Shown piece by piece: positions 24,871 to 32,871 of a stretch of DNA of 64,000 nucleotides. The translations under genes were made by a program, and so were the position numbers. Where the stretch lies: positions 1 to 64,000 of the forward strand of contig NZ_BDAG01000036.1 of the NCBI RefSeq assembly GCF_002091715.1. Direction: 5' to 3'. The first letter of the stretch is position 1, and every line of letters starts with the position of its first letter. The notes below the pieces were generated by a model, which saw only the letters and a list, made by a program, of their open reading frames with translations, was not told where the DNA came from and searched no databases. This DNA is from Pseudomonas migulae NBRC 103157 (GTDB lineage Bacteria > Pseudomonadota > Gammaproteobacteria > Pseudomonadales > Pseudomonadaceae).

Positions 24871-25620
24871 GTGCCGACTCCGCCACCAGTGTCACCGTTG
24901 GCCGCGAACATGGGCGACAGTCCGGCGCCCTTGTACGCTCGCGTCAAACAGATGATCACCCAGCAAATCGACAGTGGAAACTGGCCGCCGCACTACCGCG
25001 TTCCGTCGGAAAGCGAGCTGGTCAGCCAGCTGGGCTTCAGCCGTATGACCATCAACCGCGCACTGCGCGAGATGACCGCCGACGGTCTGTTGGTGCGCAT
25101 GCAGGGTGTCGGCACGTTCGTCGCCGAACCGAAAAGCCAGTCCGCACTGTTTGAAGTGCACAACATCGCCGACGAAATCGCCTCCCGTGGCCATCGCCAC
25201 ACGTGCCAGGTGATCACCCTTGAAGAAGAGGCCGCCGGTTCCGAGCGCGCCCTGGCCCTGGACATGCGTGAAGGCCAGAAGGTCTTCCACTCGCTGATCG
25301 TGCATTTCGAAAACGATATTCCGGTGCAAATCGAAGACCGTTTCGTCAACGCGCTGGTGGCGCCCGACTACCTCAAGCAGGATTTCACCCTGCAAACGCC
25401 TTACGCCTATCTGAACCAGGTCGCGCCGCTGACCGAAGGCGAGCACGTGGTCGAGGCGATTCTGGCCGAGGCCAGCGAGTGCAAATTGCTGCAGATTGAA
25501 AAAGGCGAGCCGTGCCTGCTGATCCGTCGCCGCACCTGGTCCGGTCGTCAGCCAGTGACCGCCGCCCGTTTGATCCACCCCGGTTCCCGTCATCGTCTGG
25601 AAGGTCGGTTTCATAAATGA
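24871..25620 (+). CDS. hutC: Histidine utilisation repressor HutC (GntR/UTRA family)
   Basis: Represses the hut units until urocanate binds. 249 residues from a GTG preceded by AGGA. The N-terminal winged helix is PLYARVKQMITQQIDSGNWPPHYRVPSESELVSQLGFSRMTINRALREMTADGLLVRMQGVGTFV (about 20-85). It is followed by a UTRA effector domain (about 95-240) ending FHP-type as LIHPGSRHRLEGRF. Its stop overlaps the hutD ATG (ATGA). Probable operators are visible before hutF and hutU. Confidence 0.96.
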   Translation: MPTPPPVSPLAANMGDSPAPLYARVKQMITQQIDSGNWPPHYRVPSESELVSQLGFSRMTINRALREMTADGLLVRMQGVGTFVAEPKSQSALFEVHNIADEIASRGHRHTCQVITLEEEAAGSERALALDMREGQKVFHSLIVHFENDIPVQIEDRFVNALVAPDYLKQDFTLQTPYAYLNQVAPLTEGEHVVEAILAEASECKLLQIEKGEPCLLIRRRTWSGRQPVTAARLIHPGSRHRLEGRFHK

Positions 25621-26186
25621 GCGAAGTGAAAGTTTTACGCGCCAAAGATTATCCACGCATGCCGTGGAAAAACGGTGGCGGCAGCACTGAAGAAATCACC
25701 CGCGACGCGGGCACTGGCCTTGATGGTTTCGGCTGGCGCCTGTCGATTGCCGATATCGGCGAGTCGGGCGGGTTTTCTACCTTCGCCGGTTACGAGCGGA
25801 TCATCACCGTGTTGCAGGGTGACGGCATGACCTTGTCGGTGGATGGCCAGGCCACGCGGCCGTTGTTACCACTGGACCCGTTTGCCTTCAGCGGCGAAAG
25901 CCAGGTGTCCTGCACGTTGCTGGGTGGCCCGATTCGCGACTTCAACCTGATTTATGCGCCACTGCGTTACAGCGCGCGGTTGCAGTGGCTGGACGGCGAG
26001 CAGCGGTTTTTCAGCGAGGCCGGGACTGTGCTGGTGTTCAGTGTGAGCGAGGCGCTTGAGGTAAAGGTCGGTAACGCTGCTTCGCAACTCGGTCGTCATG
26101 ATTGCCTGCAACTCATCGGTAACACCGGCCTGCTGGATGTCTCCAGTAACGGCGCCTGCTGCGTGATCGAGCTGACTTCACGCTGA
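25617..26186 (+). CDS. hutD: HutD family cupin protein
   Basis: 189 residues with a double-cupin appearance. HutD hallmarks are MPWKNGGGSTEEI near the N terminus, FGWRLSIADIGESGGFSTFAGYERIITVLQGDGM, and LGGPIRDFNLIYAPLRYSARLQWL. In P. fluorescens SBW25 HutD is reported to act as a governor capping hut activity; the molecular mechanism is unclear. It is coupled to hutC by an ATGA overlap. No enzyme motif is evident. Confidence 0.93.
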   Translation: MSEVKVLRAKDYPRMPWKNGGGSTEEITRDAGTGLDGFGWRLSIADIGESGGFSTFAGYERIITVLQGDGMTLSVDGQATRPLLPLDPFAFSGESQVSCTLLGGPIRDFNLIYAPLRYSARLQWLDGEQRFFSEAGTVLVFSVSEALEVKVGNAASQLGRHDCLQLIGNTGLLDVSSNGACCVIELTSR

Positions 26187-26198
26187 TATCCGAATCTC

Positions 26199-26277
26199 AA
26201 AAAGATCGCAGCCTTCGGCAGCTCCTACGGTGGCATGAGTACACCCTGCAGGAGCTGCCGAAGGCTGCGATCTTTTG
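26199..26277. repeat. Inverted repeat pair (GATCGCAGCCTTCGGCAGCTCC class)
   Basis: AAGATCGCAGCCTTCGGCAG and CTGCCGAAGGCTGCGATCTT face each other around about 30 bases. It belongs to a repeat family different from the two REP classes and is the only copy noticed in this window. It lies at the end of hutD and may act as an attenuating hairpin before the hutU control region. Confidence 0.85.
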
Positions 26278-26306
26278 CTTTTGAGCGTTCCCGAAAGCGC
26301 ACCACT

Positions 26307-26354
26307 TTGTTACCGAACGCCCCAGCGTGGCGCAAAATCACGCTGAAGTAACAA
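26307..26354. promoter_or_regulatory. Nested inverted repeat, candidate CbrB enhancer site of hutU
   Basis: The outer arms are TTGTTAC (26307-26313) and GTAACAA (26348-26354). The inner arms are CAGCGTG (26323-26329) and CACGCTG (26339-26345). TGTTAC/GTAACA are the half-sites I recall for CbrB in other pseudomonads, though the spacer here (about 34 bases) is longer than usual. The site is about 110-160 bases upstream of the -24 box, a suitable enhancer distance. Confidence 0.5.
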
Positions 26355-26465
26355 GCCATCATCCCTTCGCAAAATCCCCCCGAAAAATTTCATCTTCCTC
26401 AGAGCCCTTGATTTACAGGCTTTGCGCCCCTTTCAGAATTTTTCTTGAACACGCATCCAACAAGT

Positions 26466-26481
26466 TGGCCGCTTGATTGCA
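26466..26481 (+). promoter_or_regulatory. Sigma-54 promoter of the hutU-hutG operon
   Basis: TGGCCGCTTGATTGCA matches TGGCACG-N4-TTGCA, with GG and GC ten bases apart. Transcription should start near 26492, inside the HutC operator. The SBW25 hutU operon is known to be sigma-54- and CbrB-dependent. Confidence 0.75.
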
Positions 26482-26485
26482 TATG

Positions 26486-26499
26486 CTTGTATGTACAAG
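26486..26499. promoter_or_regulatory. HutC operator over the hutU transcription start
   Basis: CTTGTATGTACAAG is a palindrome with a two-base centre and contains TGTA-N2-TACA. It begins five bases after the -12 element of the sigma-54 promoter, so HutC binding would cover the start site. The leader then runs about 130 bases to the hutU GTG. Confidence 0.75.
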
Positions 26500-26632
26500 T
26501 AAAGACGTATGCGTATGAGTCGACCGAGACTCTCCGCAGCGTCCACTGATTCGCTTGTGTCGCTTTGACGCGCACAGGCTGGCTTACCCACCGCCAGGGT
26601 TGGTTTGGATTGATCGCTGAGGAGTCTTTTTC

Positions 26633-28315
26633 GTGACTGACATTAAACCCACTAAGTTTCGTGACGTTGAAATCCGCGCTGCCCGCGGTAACAAGCTGAC
26701 CGCCAAGAGCTGGCTGACTGAAGCGCCACTGCGCATGCTGATGAATAACCTCGACCCGGAAGTCGCCGAGAACCCTAAAGAACTGGTGGTTTACGGTGGT
26801 ATCGGTCGTGCGGCGCGTAACTGGGAATGCTACGACAAGATCGTCGAAAGCCTGACCAACCTGAATGACGACGAGACCCTGCTGGTGCAATCCGGCAAGC
26901 CGGTCGGCGTATTCAAGACCCACACCAATGCACCGCGCGTGCTAATCGCCAACTCCAACCTGGTGCCACACTGGGCGAGCTGGGAACACTTCAACGAACT
27001 CGACGCCAAAGGCCTGGCCATGTACGGCCAGATGACCGCCGGCAGCTGGATCTACATCGGCAGCCAGGGCATCGTCCAAGGCACCTACGAAACCTTCGTC
27101 GAGGCCGGTCGCCAACACTACAACGATGACCTCAAAGGCAAGTGGGTACTGACCGCGGGCCTGGGCGGCATGGGTGGTGCGCAGCCTCTGGCTGCCACCT
27201 TGGCCGGTGCGTGCTCGCTGAACATCGAATGCCAGCAGGTCAGTATCGATTTCCGCCTGAAAAGCCGTTACGTCGATGAACAGGCCAAAGACCTCGATGA
27301 CGCTTTGGCCCGCATCGCCAAATACACCAAAGAAGGCAAGGCGATCTCCATCGCCCTGCTGGGCAACGCGGCTGAAATCCTGCCGGAACTGGTCAAGCGC
27401 GGCGTACGCCCGGACATGGTCACCGACCAGACCAGCGCCCACGACCCACTCAACGGTTACCTGCCAGCTGGCTGGACCTGGGACGAATATCGCGCCCGCG
27501 CCAAGACCGAACCGGCTGCCGTGATCAAGGCCGCCAAGCAGTCCATGGCCGTGCACGTCAAGGCGATGCTCGACTTCCAAAAACAAGGCATCCCGACCTT
27601 CGACTACGGCAACAACATCCGTCAAATGGCCCAGGAAGAAGGCGTGGAAAACGCATTCGATTTCCCAGGCTTCGTACCGGCCTACATCCGTCCACTGTTC
27701 TGCCGTGGCATCGGCCCGTTCCGTTGGGCTGCACTGTCGGGCAACGCTGAAGACATCTACAAGACCGACGCCAAGGTCAAAGAACTGATCCCCGACGACG
27801 CCCACCTGCACAACTGGCTGGACATGGCCCGCGAGCGCATCAGCTTCCAGGGTCTGCCGGCTCGTATCTGCTGGGTTGGCCTGGGTCTGCGCGCCAAGCT
27901 AGGCCTGGCGTTCAACGAAATGGTGCGTAGCGGTGAGCTGTCTGCGCCCATCGTGATCGGTCGCGACCACCTGGACTCCGGTTCGGTCGCCAGCCCGAAC
28001 CGCGAAACCGAATCCATGCAGGATGGTTCCGACGCCGTGTCCGACTGGCCACTGCTCAACGCTTTGCTCAACACCGCGAGCGGCGCGACCTGGGTTTCCC
28101 TGCACCACGGCGGCGGCGTCGGCATGGGCTTCTCCCAGCACTCGGGCATGGTGATTGTCTGCGACGGTACTGACGAAGCGGCCGAGCGTATCGCTCGCGT
28201 TCTGCACAACGACCCGGCGACCGGTGTCATGCGTCACGCCGATGCGGGTTACCAGATCGCGATCGACTGCGCCAAGGAACAGGGCCTGAACCTGCCGATG
28301 ATTACCGGCAAGTAA
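26633..28315 (+). CDS. hutU: Urocanate hydratase
   Basis: Converts urocanate to imidazolonepropionate using tightly bound NAD+ as electrophile; second step of the pathway. 560 residues from a GTG with GAGGAG eight to nine bases upstream. Motifs: VVYGGIGRAARNWECYD, MTAGSWIYIGSQGIVQGTYETF, the NAD-binding AGLGGMGGAQPLA, and the catalytic-cysteine region RPLFCRGIGPFRWAALSG. First gene of the long hut operon. A REP pair separates it from hutTu. Confidence 0.97.
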   Translation: MTDIKPTKFRDVEIRAARGNKLTAKSWLTEAPLRMLMNNLDPEVAENPKELVVYGGIGRAARNWECYDKIVESLTNLNDDETLLVQSGKPVGVFKTHTNAPRVLIANSNLVPHWASWEHFNELDAKGLAMYGQMTAGSWIYIGSQGIVQGTYETFVEAGRQHYNDDLKGKWVLTAGLGGMGGAQPLAATLAGACSLNIECQQVSIDFRLKSRYVDEQAKDLDDALARIAKYTKEGKAISIALLGNAAEILPELVKRGVRPDMVTDQTSAHDPLNGYLPAGWTWDEYRARAKTEPAAVIKAAKQSMAVHVKAMLDFQKQGIPTFDYGNNIRQMAQEEGVENAFDFPGFVPAYIRPLFCRGIGPFRWAALSGNAEDIYKTDAKVKELIPDDAHLHNWLDMARERISFQGLPARICWVGLGLRAKLGLAFNEMVRSGELSAPIVIGRDHLDSGSVASPNRETESMQDGSDAVSDWPLLNALLNTASGATWVSLHHGGGVGMGFSQHSGMVIVCDGTDEAAERIARVLHNDPATGVMRHADAGYQIAIDCAKEQGLNLPMITGK

Positions 28316-28320
28316 TGCTT

Positions 28321-28403
28321 GCCCTGTAGGAGCCGGCTTGCTGGCGATTCAGACACCCCGGTGTGTCAGGCCCAATCGCCAACAAGCCGGCTCCTACAAG
28401 GGT
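28321..28403. repeat. REP inverted pair inside the hut operon (hutU/hutTu)
   Basis: GGAGCCGGCTTGCTGGC faces CCAACAAGCCGGCTCCTAC (one mismatch in the second core). It fills most of the gap between hutU and hutTu. Confidence 0.9.
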
Positions 28404-28441
28404 TGCACCAACCCAGAATAACAATCCACAGAGGTTGAATC

Positions 28442-29914
28442 ATGGCTGTTAACAACGATCGTGCAGGCAGCAAACCCTTGATCGAGAAACGCTCGATCGA
28501 CTACATCCCGGAAGCGGAGAGACACGGTCGCCTGTTTAGCCAGTTCACCCTGTGGATGGGTGCCAACCTGCAAATCACCGCGATTGTCACCGGGGCCCTG
28601 GCCGTTGTGCTGGGCGGTGACGTGTTTTGGTCGTTGATCGGTTTGCTGATCGGGCAACTGCTCGGCGGTGGCGTGATGGCGCTGCATGCCGCGCAAGGGC
28701 CCAAGCTTGGCCTGCCGCAGATGATTTCCAGCCGTGTGCAGTTCGGCGTTTATGGCGCGGCCATCCCGATCGTGCTGGTCTGCTTGATGTACCTCGGCTT
28801 CACCGCAACCGGAACCGTGCTGTCCGGTCAGGCGCTGGGCCAGTTGTTTGGCGTCAGTGACACCGTCGGTATCCTCATCTTCGCCAGTGTCATCGTGCTG
28901 GTCACGGTACTCGGTTATCGGGTGATCCATTTCATTGGCCGTGTCGCCAGCGTCATTGGTGTGATTGCCTTTGTTTACCTGTTCAGCCGTCTGATGAGCC
29001 AGACGGACGTTGGCGCACTCCTGCAAATCCGCCACTTCAGCTGGAGCAGCTTCCTGCTGGCGGTGTCGCTCGCGGCGTCCTGGCAGATCGCCTTCGGCCC
29101 CTACGTGGCTGACTATTCGCGCTACCTGCCGAGCAAGACTTCCTCGGTGAAAACCTTTTTCGCCGCGGGTGCGGGTTCGGTCATTGGCGCACAGGTGGCG
29201 ATGATCCTCGGCGTGTTTGCCGCGGCCTCGGCCAACGGGCAATTCGCCGGCCACGAAGTGGCCTACATCGTGGGTCTGGGCGGTACCGGTGCCACTGCTG
29301 CGCTGCTGTACTTCAGCATCGCGTTCGGCAAGGTCACCATCTCCACGCTGAACTCGTACGGCAGCTTCATGTGCATTGCGACCATCATCAGCGGTTTCCG
29401 TGGTGAACTGAAGGTAACGCGCTTGCAGCGGTTGGTGTTCGTGCTGGTCATCGTCGGTGCTGCGACCCTGATGGCGTTGCTCGGCCAGCACTCGTTCCTC
29501 GGTGCGTTCAAGTCGTTCATCCTGTTCTTGCTGGCGTTCTTTACGCCATGGAGCGCGATCAACCTGGTGGACTACTACTGCATCACCCGCGAACGCTATG
29601 ACGTGCCGGCGCTGTCCGATCCGAACGGTCGCTACGGTCGCTGGAACATGCTCGGTATCAGCATCTATGTGTTCGGTGTGCTGGTGCAGCTGCCGTTCAT
29701 TTCCACCAAGTTCTATACCGGTCCGCTGGTGGCCGCTCTGGGTGATGTGGATATTTCCTGGATCATCGGTCTGGTGCTGCCTGCAGCCCTGTATTACCTG
29801 TGTGCGAAAAAATGGCACGGCACCGTGCCCGATCAACTGATTCTGCCGGTCGAGCAGGACAGCGTTGTACAACCTAAAACAAGCGGGGCCGGTCGCGCTG
29901 CGGCGCAGGCCTGA
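28442..29914 (+). CDS. hutTu: NCS1-family transporter, probable urocanate permease HutTu
   Basis: 490 residues, about 12 membrane helices, with an NCS1 (cytosine/purine permease) pattern: RHGRLFSQFTLWMGANLQITAIVTGA near the start and SWQIAFGPYVADYSRYLP in the middle, with FFTPWSAINLVDYY later. The position directly after hutU matches SBW25 hutTu, reported to transport urocanate. The substrate is inferred from position and family, not from a diagnostic residue. Confidence 0.85.
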   Translation: MAVNNDRAGSKPLIEKRSIDYIPEAERHGRLFSQFTLWMGANLQITAIVTGALAVVLGGDVFWSLIGLLIGQLLGGGVMALHAAQGPKLGLPQMISSRVQFGVYGAAIPIVLVCLMYLGFTATGTVLSGQALGQLFGVSDTVGILIFASVIVLVTVLGYRVIHFIGRVASVIGVIAFVYLFSRLMSQTDVGALLQIRHFSWSSFLLAVSLAASWQIAFGPYVADYSRYLPSKTSSVKTFFAAGAGSVIGAQVAMILGVFAAASANGQFAGHEVAYIVGLGGTGATAALLYFSIAFGKVTISTLNSYGSFMCIATIISGFRGELKVTRLQRLVFVLVIVGAATLMALLGQHSFLGAFKSFILFLLAFFTPWSAINLVDYYCITRERYDVPALSDPNGRYGRWNMLGISIYVFGVLVQLPFISTKFYTGPLVAALGDVDISWIIGLVLPAALYYLCAKKWHGTVPDQLILPVEQDSVVQPKTSGAGRAAAQA

Positions 29915-29983
29915 TTGGACGTGGATAGGGCTGGATGCCTCTTGACTGCCGTAAGCCAATTCATGATTAGGAGCGTCACTACA

Positions 29984-30952
29984 ATGAAATCGAACAAGAC
30001 CCTGCTGACCACATTGCTTTCCATGGGCCTGCTCGCCAGCGCCGGCGCCACCCAGGCAGCCGGTTGGTGCGAATCGGGCAAGCCGGTGAAATTCGCCGGT
30101 CTGAACTGGGAAAGCGCCATGTTGCTGACCGACGTGCTGCAAGTCGTGTTGGAGAAAGGTTACGACTGCAAGACCGACAGCCTGCCGGGCAACTCCATCA
30201 CCATGGAAAACGCCTTGAGCAGCAATGACATTCAAGTGTTTGCCGAAGAATGGGTCGGCCGCAGCGAAGTCTGGAACAAGGCTGAGAAGGCCGGCAAAGT
30301 CGTCGGTGTCGGTGCCCCGGTCGTCGGCGCAGTCGAAGGCTGGTACGTGCCGCGTTACGTGATCGAAGGTGACGCCAAGCGCAAGCTGGAAGCCAAGGCG
30401 CCGGACCTGAAAAACATTGCTGACCTGGCCAAGTACGCCTCGGTGTTCAAGGATGCCGAAGAACCAGCCAAGGGCCGTTTCTACAACTGCCCGGCCGGCT
30501 GGACCTGTGAGCTGGACAACAGCGAAATGCTGAAGAGCTACGGCCTGGAAAGCAGCTACACCAACTTCCGTCCGGGCACCGGCCCGGCGCTGGATGCCGC
30601 CGTGCTGTCGAGCTACAAGCGTGGCGAGCCGATCCTGTTCTACTACTGGTCGCCAACACCGCTGATGGGCCAGGTTGACCTGGTCAAGCTCGAAGAGAAA
30701 CCTGGGGTGAACAAGGAAGTGACCATCAAGGTCGGCCTGTCCAAGACTTTCCACGAGCAAGCCCCGGAACTGGTGGCTGTGCTGGAAAAGGTCAACCTGC
30801 CGATCGACCTGCTGAACCAGAATCTCGGGCGTATGGCCAAAGAGCGGATCGAGTCACCAAAACTGGCGAAAATCTTCCTCAAGGAACATCCTGAAGTCTG
30901 GCACGCATGGGTGAGCGAAGACGCAGCCAAAAAGATCGACGCGGCCTTGTAG
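29984..30952 (+). CDS. hutX: ABC transporter periplasmic binding protein HutX
   Basis: Start at MKSNKTLLTTLLSMGLLASAGATQAA, which follows AGGAG by ten bases and gives a clean signal peptide; an earlier in-frame ATG has none. The 322-residue protein is an OpuAC/ProX-type binding protein. It begins WCESGKPVKFAGLNWESAMLLTDVLQVVLEKGYDC and includes QVFAEEWVGRSEVW and FYYWSPTPLMGQVDLVKLEE. It forms the hutXWV importer with the next two genes, for histidine or a related compound. The betaine-type family makes the ligand less certain. Confidence 0.9.
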   Translation: MKSNKTLLTTLLSMGLLASAGATQAAGWCESGKPVKFAGLNWESAMLLTDVLQVVLEKGYDCKTDSLPGNSITMENALSSNDIQVFAEEWVGRSEVWNKAEKAGKVVGVGAPVVGAVEGWYVPRYVIEGDAKRKLEAKAPDLKNIADLAKYASVFKDAEEPAKGRFYNCPAGWTCELDNSEMLKSYGLESSYTNFRPGTGPALDAAVLSSYKRGEPILFYYWSPTPLMGQVDLVKLEEKPGVNKEVTIKVGLSKTFHEQAPELVAVLEKVNLPIDLLNQNLGRMAKERIESPKLAKIFLKEHPEVWHAWVSEDAAKKIDAAL

Positions 30953-31022
30953 GTTGAGCCTCTCCGACTGTCGTCAGCGGCAGTCGGATGCTTGATCGCA
31001 ACCCCTTGATTGAGAGCCTCTT

Positions 31023-31874
31023 ATGTTTCCCGAAAGCTTTACCTTTTCCATCGCCGACTGGGTCAACGGTTGGGTCGATTCGCTGGTCACCAACTACGGC
31101 GACGTGTTCCGCAGCATCTCCGATACCCTGTTGTGGGCCATCGTCAATCTTGAAGGGCTGCTGCGTGCGGCGCCCTGGTGGCTGATGCTGGCGATCGTGG
31201 CGGGCGTTGCCTGGCACGCAACCCGTAAAGTCGTAACCACCGCCGTCATTGTCGGTTTGCTGTTCCTGGTGGGCGCGGTCGGCCTGTGGGACAAGCTGAT
31301 GCAGACCCTCGCGCTGATGATGGTGGCGACGGTCATTTCGGTGCTGATCGGCATTCCGCTGGGCATTCTCTCGGCGCGCAGCAATCGCCTGCGTTCGGTG
31401 CTGATGCCGCTGCTGGACATCATGCAGACGATGCCGAGTTTCGTGTACCTGATCCCGGTGCTGATGCTGTTTGGTCTGGGCAAGGTCCCGGCTATTTTCG
31501 CCACCGTGATCTACGCCGCACCACCGCTGATCCGCCTGACCGATCTGGGCATTCGCCAGGTTGACGGCGAAGTGATGGAAGCAATCAACGCCTTTGGTGC
31601 CAACCGCTGGCAGCAACTGTTCGGTGTGCAACTGCCGCTGGCGCTGCCGAGCATCATGGCCGGGATCAACCAGACCACCATGATGGCCCTGTCGATGGTG
31701 GTGATTGCCTCGATGATCGGTGCCCGTGGCCTAGGTGAAGATGTGTTGGTGGGGATTCAGACCCTCAACGTCGGACGTGGCCTTGAAGCCGGTCTGGCGA
31801 TCGTGATTCTGGCAGTGGTGATCGACCGCATTACACAGGCGTACGGTCGTGCACGGCATGAGGTGAGCAAATGA
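31023..31874 (+). CDS. hutW: ABC transporter permease HutW
   Basis: 283 residues, about seven membrane helices, ProW/OpuAB type. The transport signature is in the loop EAINAFGANRWQQLFGVQLPLALPSIMAGINQTTMMALSMVVIASMIGARGLGE. It overlaps hutV by four bases (ATGA), so the two are coupled. Confidence 0.93.
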   Translation: MFPESFTFSIADWVNGWVDSLVTNYGDVFRSISDTLLWAIVNLEGLLRAAPWWLMLAIVAGVAWHATRKVVTTAVIVGLLFLVGAVGLWDKLMQTLALMMVATVISVLIGIPLGILSARSNRLRSVLMPLLDIMQTMPSFVYLIPVLMLFGLGKVPAIFATVIYAAPPLIRLTDLGIRQVDGEVMEAINAFGANRWQQLFGVQLPLALPSIMAGINQTTMMALSMVVIASMIGARGLGEDVLVGIQTLNVGRGLEAGLAIVILAVVIDRITQAYGRARHEVSK

Positions 31875-32701
31875 ACAACCAAGCCATCAGCAAAATCGAA
31901 GTCAAAAACGTCTTCAAGATTTTCGGCAACCGTTCCAAGGAAGCGCTGGGCATGATCGGCCAGGGCAAGACCAAGGATCAGGTGCTGGCCGAAACCGGCT
32001 GCGTGGTCGGCGTGAACGACCTGTCGTTGAGCATCGGTAGTGGCGAGATCTTCGTGATCATGGGCCTGTCCGGCTCCGGCAAATCGACCCTGGTGCGCCA
32101 CTTCAACCGCCTGATCGACCCGACCAGCGGCGCTATCCTGGTGGATGGCGTGGACATCCTGCAATACGACATGGACGCCCTGCGCGAATTTCGCCGACGC
32201 AAGATCAGCATGGTGTTCCAGAGCTTCGGCCTGCTGCCGCACAAGACTGTGGTGGACAACGTCGCCTACGGCCTGAAAGTGCGTGGCGAGACCAAGCAGA
32301 TGTGCTCCGAGCGCGCGCTGCACTGGATCAACACCGTGGGCCTGAAGGGCTACGAAAACAAATACCCGCACCAGCTCTCGGGTGGCATGCGTCAGCGTGT
32401 GGGCCTGGCTCGTGCCTTGGCGGCGGACACCGACATCATCCTGATGGACGAAGCGTTCAGTGCGCTCGATCCGTTGATTCGTGCGGAGATGCAGGATCAG
32501 TTGCTGGAATTGCAAAAGACCCTGCACAAGACCATCGTCTTCATCACCCACGACCTCGACGAAGCCGTGCGCATCGGCAACCGCATCGCGATCCTCAAGG
32601 ATGGCCGCCTGATTCAGGTGGGTACGCCGCGAGAGATCCTGCATTCGCCGGCGGATGAGTATGTCGACCGGTTCGTACAGCGGCGGGCGGCGGTGGTTTA
32701 A
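31871..32701 (+). CDS. hutV: ABC transporter ATP-binding protein HutV
   Basis: 276 residues, ProV-like. Walker A is GLSGSGKSTL, Q-loop VFQSFGLLPHKTV, signature LSGGMRQRVGLARAL, Walker B DIILMDEAFSALD, switch FITHDLDEA. It has the ProV-type N-terminal segment (FKIFGNRSKEALGMIGQGKTKDQVLAETGCVVGVNDLSL) but ends soon after the ATPase core without the CBS domains of E. coli ProV. Confidence 0.93.
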   Translation: MNNQAISKIEVKNVFKIFGNRSKEALGMIGQGKTKDQVLAETGCVVGVNDLSLSIGSGEIFVIMGLSGSGKSTLVRHFNRLIDPTSGAILVDGVDILQYDMDALREFRRRKISMVFQSFGLLPHKTVVDNVAYGLKVRGETKQMCSERALHWINTVGLKGYENKYPHQLSGGMRQRVGLARALAADTDIILMDEAFSALDPLIRAEMQDQLLELQKTLHKTIVFITHDLDEAVRIGNRIAILKDGRLIQVGTPREILHSPADEYVDRFVQRRAAVV

Positions 32702-32725
32702 GACATTTGCGGTGACTGTGCTGGC

Positions 32726-32824
32726 CTCTTCGCGAGCAAGCCCGCTCCCACATTGGATTGTTGGTGTTTTAAAAATTTGTGTTCGACACAGATCCAATGT
32801 GGGAGCGGGCTTGCTCGCGAAGGC
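32726..32824. repeat. REP inverted pair inside the hut operon (hutV/hutH1)
   Basis: GCGAGCAAGCCCGCTCCCA faces GGGAGCGGGCTTGCTCGC around about 55 bases, between the transport genes and hutH1. Confidence 0.9.
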
Positions 32825-32871
32825 GTCGGCAAAGCTGCATCAATATTCAGGTTGTACGCACGAGGTCAAAG

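Noticed and set aside
28321..28403. REP pairs considered as CRISPR repeats or as rho-independent terminators
   Set aside because: They occur as isolated inverted pairs, not spaced direct arrays, and lack a T tract. Real terminators in this window have one.
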